DNA of 64,000 nt, from NCBI RefSeq assembly GCF_013396335.1, contig NZ_JABWSY010000001.1:509869-573868 (forward strand). The letters are read 5' to 3'. This DNA is from Bacillus sp. EB106-08-02-XG196 (lineage in GTDB: Bacteria > Bacillota > Bacilli > Bacillales > Cytobacillaceae). Made by a program: the position numbers and the translations under genes. Below are positions 60,618 through 64,000 of this stretch, piece by piece. Numbering within the stretch: the stretch's first letter is position 1; each line of letters starts with the position of its first letter. The notes under the pieces were generated by a model, which saw only the letters and a program-made list of their open reading frames with translations, searched no databases and was not told where the DNA came from.

Positions 60618-62312
60618 TTATCTCCTTTTCGGCCATTTAATGCTAAAGATTGTATCCCTTCCCACAACTGATTCGATTGATAAACCATACTCATACCCGA
60701 AATGAAGCCTTACCCGTTGATCGACATTATAAACACCAATTCCCCTCCCATTAACACCCTGATGTTTTGGGTTGAGAAGCTTTTCAATCGTTTCTTCATT
60801 CATACCTTTGCCGTTATCGGTTAAGGAAAGTTTTAGATATTCGGGTTTAACTGTTATCTCTAGTTCAATTCTTCCTTGGCCATCTTCAAAAGCATGGAAA
60901 AAGATATTTTCAAACAATGGCTGGAGAGTCATTCTAGGGATTAAACAGTCCAAGCATTCCGGATGAATCATCTCTATGTATTCAAATGTTTGGCCATAAC
61001 GTATCTCTTGAACCTTCAAGTAATGTTTGATCGTCTGAAGTTCCTTTTTTAACGGAATTAACTCATCAGCAAAATTTAAATTTTCATGCAGAACCTCGGT
61101 TAAATGGTAGATCATCTCTTGAACTTCCTTTGCTCCTAAGAGTCTGGCCTTCCATTGAATCGAGTTTAAGGTGTTAAATAATAAATGAGGGTTAATTTGA
61201 TAATGAAAAGCTTTTAACTCTGCCTGCCTTTTTAAACGTTCTGTCATGCTGATTTTCTCGATTAAGTCCTTTATTTGATTGACCATATCATTAAAGCTTT
61301 GAGATAAAATTCCTAATTCATCATTAGAAGTAACGGTTATCTGTGTGTCCAAGTTTCCTTCACTGACTCGCTTCATTGAGGAATTCAAGCGTTTAATTCC
61401 CTTCGTGAGCGGAACAGAAAATACAACAGCAAGCACGGATACTAAAATGATTGAAAATATAATAGCCGCTATCGTATATCGTAAAATCACATTTGATGAT
61501 TGATAATAATATTCCTCTGGTATGCGAACATGGACATCCCATCCATAGGCATCAAAGTGGTTATTCCAGATAATATCCGTTGTCCATTCTTTCGGTGCAT
61601 TCCTTGTCTTATAAACTACCTGATCCTTACCATTTTTAAGGGTGATAGAAGAGTGAAGCTCATTTTCTAGGAAACCAATATAAGAGAATAACTCCTCCGC
61701 ATTTGTTTCTATTAAAAGCTTACTTCCTTTCAATACTCCAAAATCACTTTCGATTGGAAAAACAAGTCCAATGACCTTTTCATCTTTTTTACCAGTATAA
61801 TAGTGGTCTGAATCATAAAACCCTATCCAGTGATTTCCTTCTTTTAGGCGATTAATTTCCTTCCAAAAGGGCTTTTGAAAGAGTTTATGTATATCCAAGC
61901 GGCTATTTCCATAATAATAGCCTGTATTCGTAATTAAATAGATTCCCTTTGTGTCATAGGTTTTATGTGCCTCTAAATATCTTTCAAAGTTTTTGATTTC
62001 AACAAACCCTGTATACGTTCTCGGAATTTCTTCTTGTAAGATGACCAGAGTTGGATCCGATAAATATTGATTAATATCCTTCGAAACGACATACATTTGC
62101 TCAAACGTATTTTCGAGTTGTTTGGCGAGTTGAGACACAGCAAATTGCTCATAATCATTAAATTGTTTATTTACAATTTCAGAAGACTTCCCATAGGATA
62201 GGAATCCAAATAATAATAATGGAAACAGGGCAACTATGAGGAAAAACAGCACCATTTTCGTACGAATGCTCAGGAAAGAATAGTTTTTGATTATGACTGA
62301 AAGTTTTTTCAA
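60618..62312 (-). CDS. Sensor histidine kinase, YesM-like
   Basis: This 564-residue membrane kinase has an N-terminal helix, an extracytoplasmic sensing domain (about 45-290), a second helix, HAMP (VSEGNLDTQITVTSNDELG), the His_kinase domain (FHYQINPHLLFNTLNSIQWKA) and an HATPase domain (TDNGKGM, GRGIGVYN). This class partners AraC-type regulators and senses extracellular sugars. The TTG start follows GTGAGGATAC. It is co-transcribed with the regulator gene. Confidence 0.9.
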   Translation of the reverse strand: MKKLSVIIKNYSFLSIRTKMVLFFLIVALFPLLLFGFLSYGKSSEIVNKQFNDYEQFAVSQLAKQLENTFEQMYVVSKDINQYLSDPTLVILQEEIPRTYTGFVEIKNFERYLEAHKTYDTKGIYLITNTGYYYGNSRLDIHKLFQKPFWKEINRLKEGNHWIGFYDSDHYYTGKKDEKVIGLVFPIESDFGVLKGSKLLIETNAEELFSYIGFLENELHSSITLKNGKDQVVYKTRNAPKEWTTDIIWNNHFDAYGWDVHVRIPEEYYYQSSNVILRYTIAAIIFSIILVSVLAVVFSVPLTKGIKRLNSSMKRVSEGNLDTQITVTSNDELGILSQSFNDMVNQIKDLIEKISMTERLKRQAELKAFHYQINPHLLFNTLNSIQWKARLLGAKEVQEMIYHLTEVLHENLNFADELIPLKKELQTIKHYLKVQEIRYGQTFEYIEMIHPECLDCLIPRMTLQPLFENIFFHAFEDGQGRIELEITVKPEYLKLSLTDNGKGMNEETIEKLLNPKHQGVNGRGIGVYNVDQRVRLHFGYEYGLSIESVVGRDTIFSIKWPKRR

Positions 62313-62370
62313 AGTATCCTCACTCGATTCACCTGTTTATCTTTTTCCGCCTTTTTAAAAGAAATGTTGT

Positions 62371-62402
62371 AAAAAAAAAAGAGGAGTGACACTGCACCCT
62401 CA
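62371..62402 (-). terminator. Terminator after the LacI gene
   Basis: GAGGGTG pairs with CACTCCTC on the minus strand, followed by ten T's. Confidence 0.75.
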
Positions 62403-62408
62403 TTAAAA

Positions 62409-63416
<1,008 letters not shown>

Positions 63417-63447
63417 CTACCTGCCTGTTTTTTTAACCCGCTTCGAT

Positions 63448-64000
63448 TCAATTACGTATTTCCTTTAATTTATTCTTTTTTAAAAATGGTAATTTTGTTT
63501 CTGAAATAATGATCGCACACAGAATAAGGATTGCGCCCAACACCATTTTTATCGTCATTACTTCATCCAAGATTGCAACGGAAAAGACCATTCCCCAAAA
63601 CGATTCTGTTGAAAGAATAATAGCAGCTTTTGTTTCGGTTATCATTTTTTGAGCAACAGTTTGCAATAGATAAGCAATCGTTGTTGAGAAAATACCTAGA
63701 TAGAGGAGTGAGAATAAACCTTCCGTTTCCATCACAACAGATGTTTCCCCTTTGAAAACAACCACAATGCTCCCAATTATAGCAGCGGTTACCATTTGAA
63801 TAAGCGTTAAGGAAACAGGGTCCGAATCTTTAACATATTTTGCCGTATAGAAGATATGGAAGGCAAATCCAAAAGCACAGCCCAGAGTCAGCAAATCTCC
63901 GATATTAATATCAGCGGAGAGTTTAAGCGATAAAATGCCGACCCCGACCATAGCTAAGATGGCGCCAACTAATTCGTACATATCTATTTTTCGTTTATAC
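63448..64000 (-). CDS. EamA (DMT) family transporter, 5' end outside the window
   Basis: The visible 183 codons encode the end of the first EamA repeat and the whole second repeat (LGIFSTTIAYLLQTVAQKMI, STESFWGMVFSVAILDE). The frame stays open to the window edge, so the true start lies beyond 64000; the ATG at 63981 is internal. Export of small metabolites is likely; the substrate is unknown. Confidence 0.82.
   Translation of the reverse strand, partial: YKRKIDMYELVGAILAMVGVGILSLKLSADINIGDLLTLGCAFGFAFHIFYTAKYVKDSDPVSLTLIQMVTAAIIGSIVVVFKGETSVVMETEGLFSLLYLGIFSTTIAYLLQTVAQKMITETKAAIILSTESFWGMVFSVAILDEVMTIKMVLGAILILCAIIISETKLPFLKKNKLKEIRN

Overview
The window looks like chromosomal DNA of an endospore-forming Bacillaceae, probably close to Bacillus or Neobacillus. 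The DNA is AT-rich, ribosome binding sites are strong AAGGAGG types and TTG/GTG starts are common. It carries spore germination lytic enzymes (cwlJ, sleB), Bacillus-type operons (alaRT, ytcD-ytbDE, metNPQ) and canonical Fur boxes, S-box riboswitches and a cre site. No rRNA or tRNA gene was seen. The only recognised mobile element is one group II intron.

Layout. 1-4.6 kb: a CocE-type hydrolase with a BCCT transporter, and a divergent TetR regulator. 4.6-10.5 kb: an RND exporter, VanZ-like protein, NUDIX hydrolase and a lipoprotein, with several copies of a short intergenic repeat. 10.6-18 kb: alaR-alaT, an EamA transporter, a SPOR-glucosaminidase, an orphan sensor kinase, a MOSC protein, a 22-copy 20-bp tandem array and a 2-hydroxyacid dehydrogenase. 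18-22.8 kb: a membrane GGDEF-EAL protein, a small CGCGG-motif protein (candidate radical-SAM-modified peptide) with two unknown small genes, and a secreted GDPD. 22.8-28 kb: a Fur-controlled siderophore/iron importer divergent from a ferredoxin-NADP reductase-like flavoprotein. 28-33.7 kb: cwlJ, ytcD/ytbDE, yjdM, paired membrane proteins and an FMN reductase behind an MhqR-like operator.

33.8-38.1 kb: a glycosyltransferase / double kinase-like protein / sugar-nucleotide epimerase operon, then sleB. 38.1-42.3 kb: purU, a phosphoesterase, a GNAT and a cytosolic PAS-GGDEF-EAL protein. 42.7-47.3 kb: a 37-residue membrane peptide gene, a class C group II intron inserted next to that gene's terminator, and a fused DppB-DppC-like permease. 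47.3-50.4 kb: an XRE-TPR regulator and MFS exporter sharing a promoter region with three copies of a 17-bp palindrome. 50.5-54.8 kb: two tandem SAM-I riboswitches controlling metN-metP-metQ and an M20 amidohydrolase. 54.8-64 kb: a sugar ABC importer with two binding proteins, a YesMN-like two-component system, a LacI regulator and a truncated EamA transporter.

The least explained items are the CGCGG cluster, the double kinase-like protein, the three-palindrome regulator/exporter switch and the intergenic repeat families. Functions are read from sequence motifs and recalled family knowledge only; no database search was possible.
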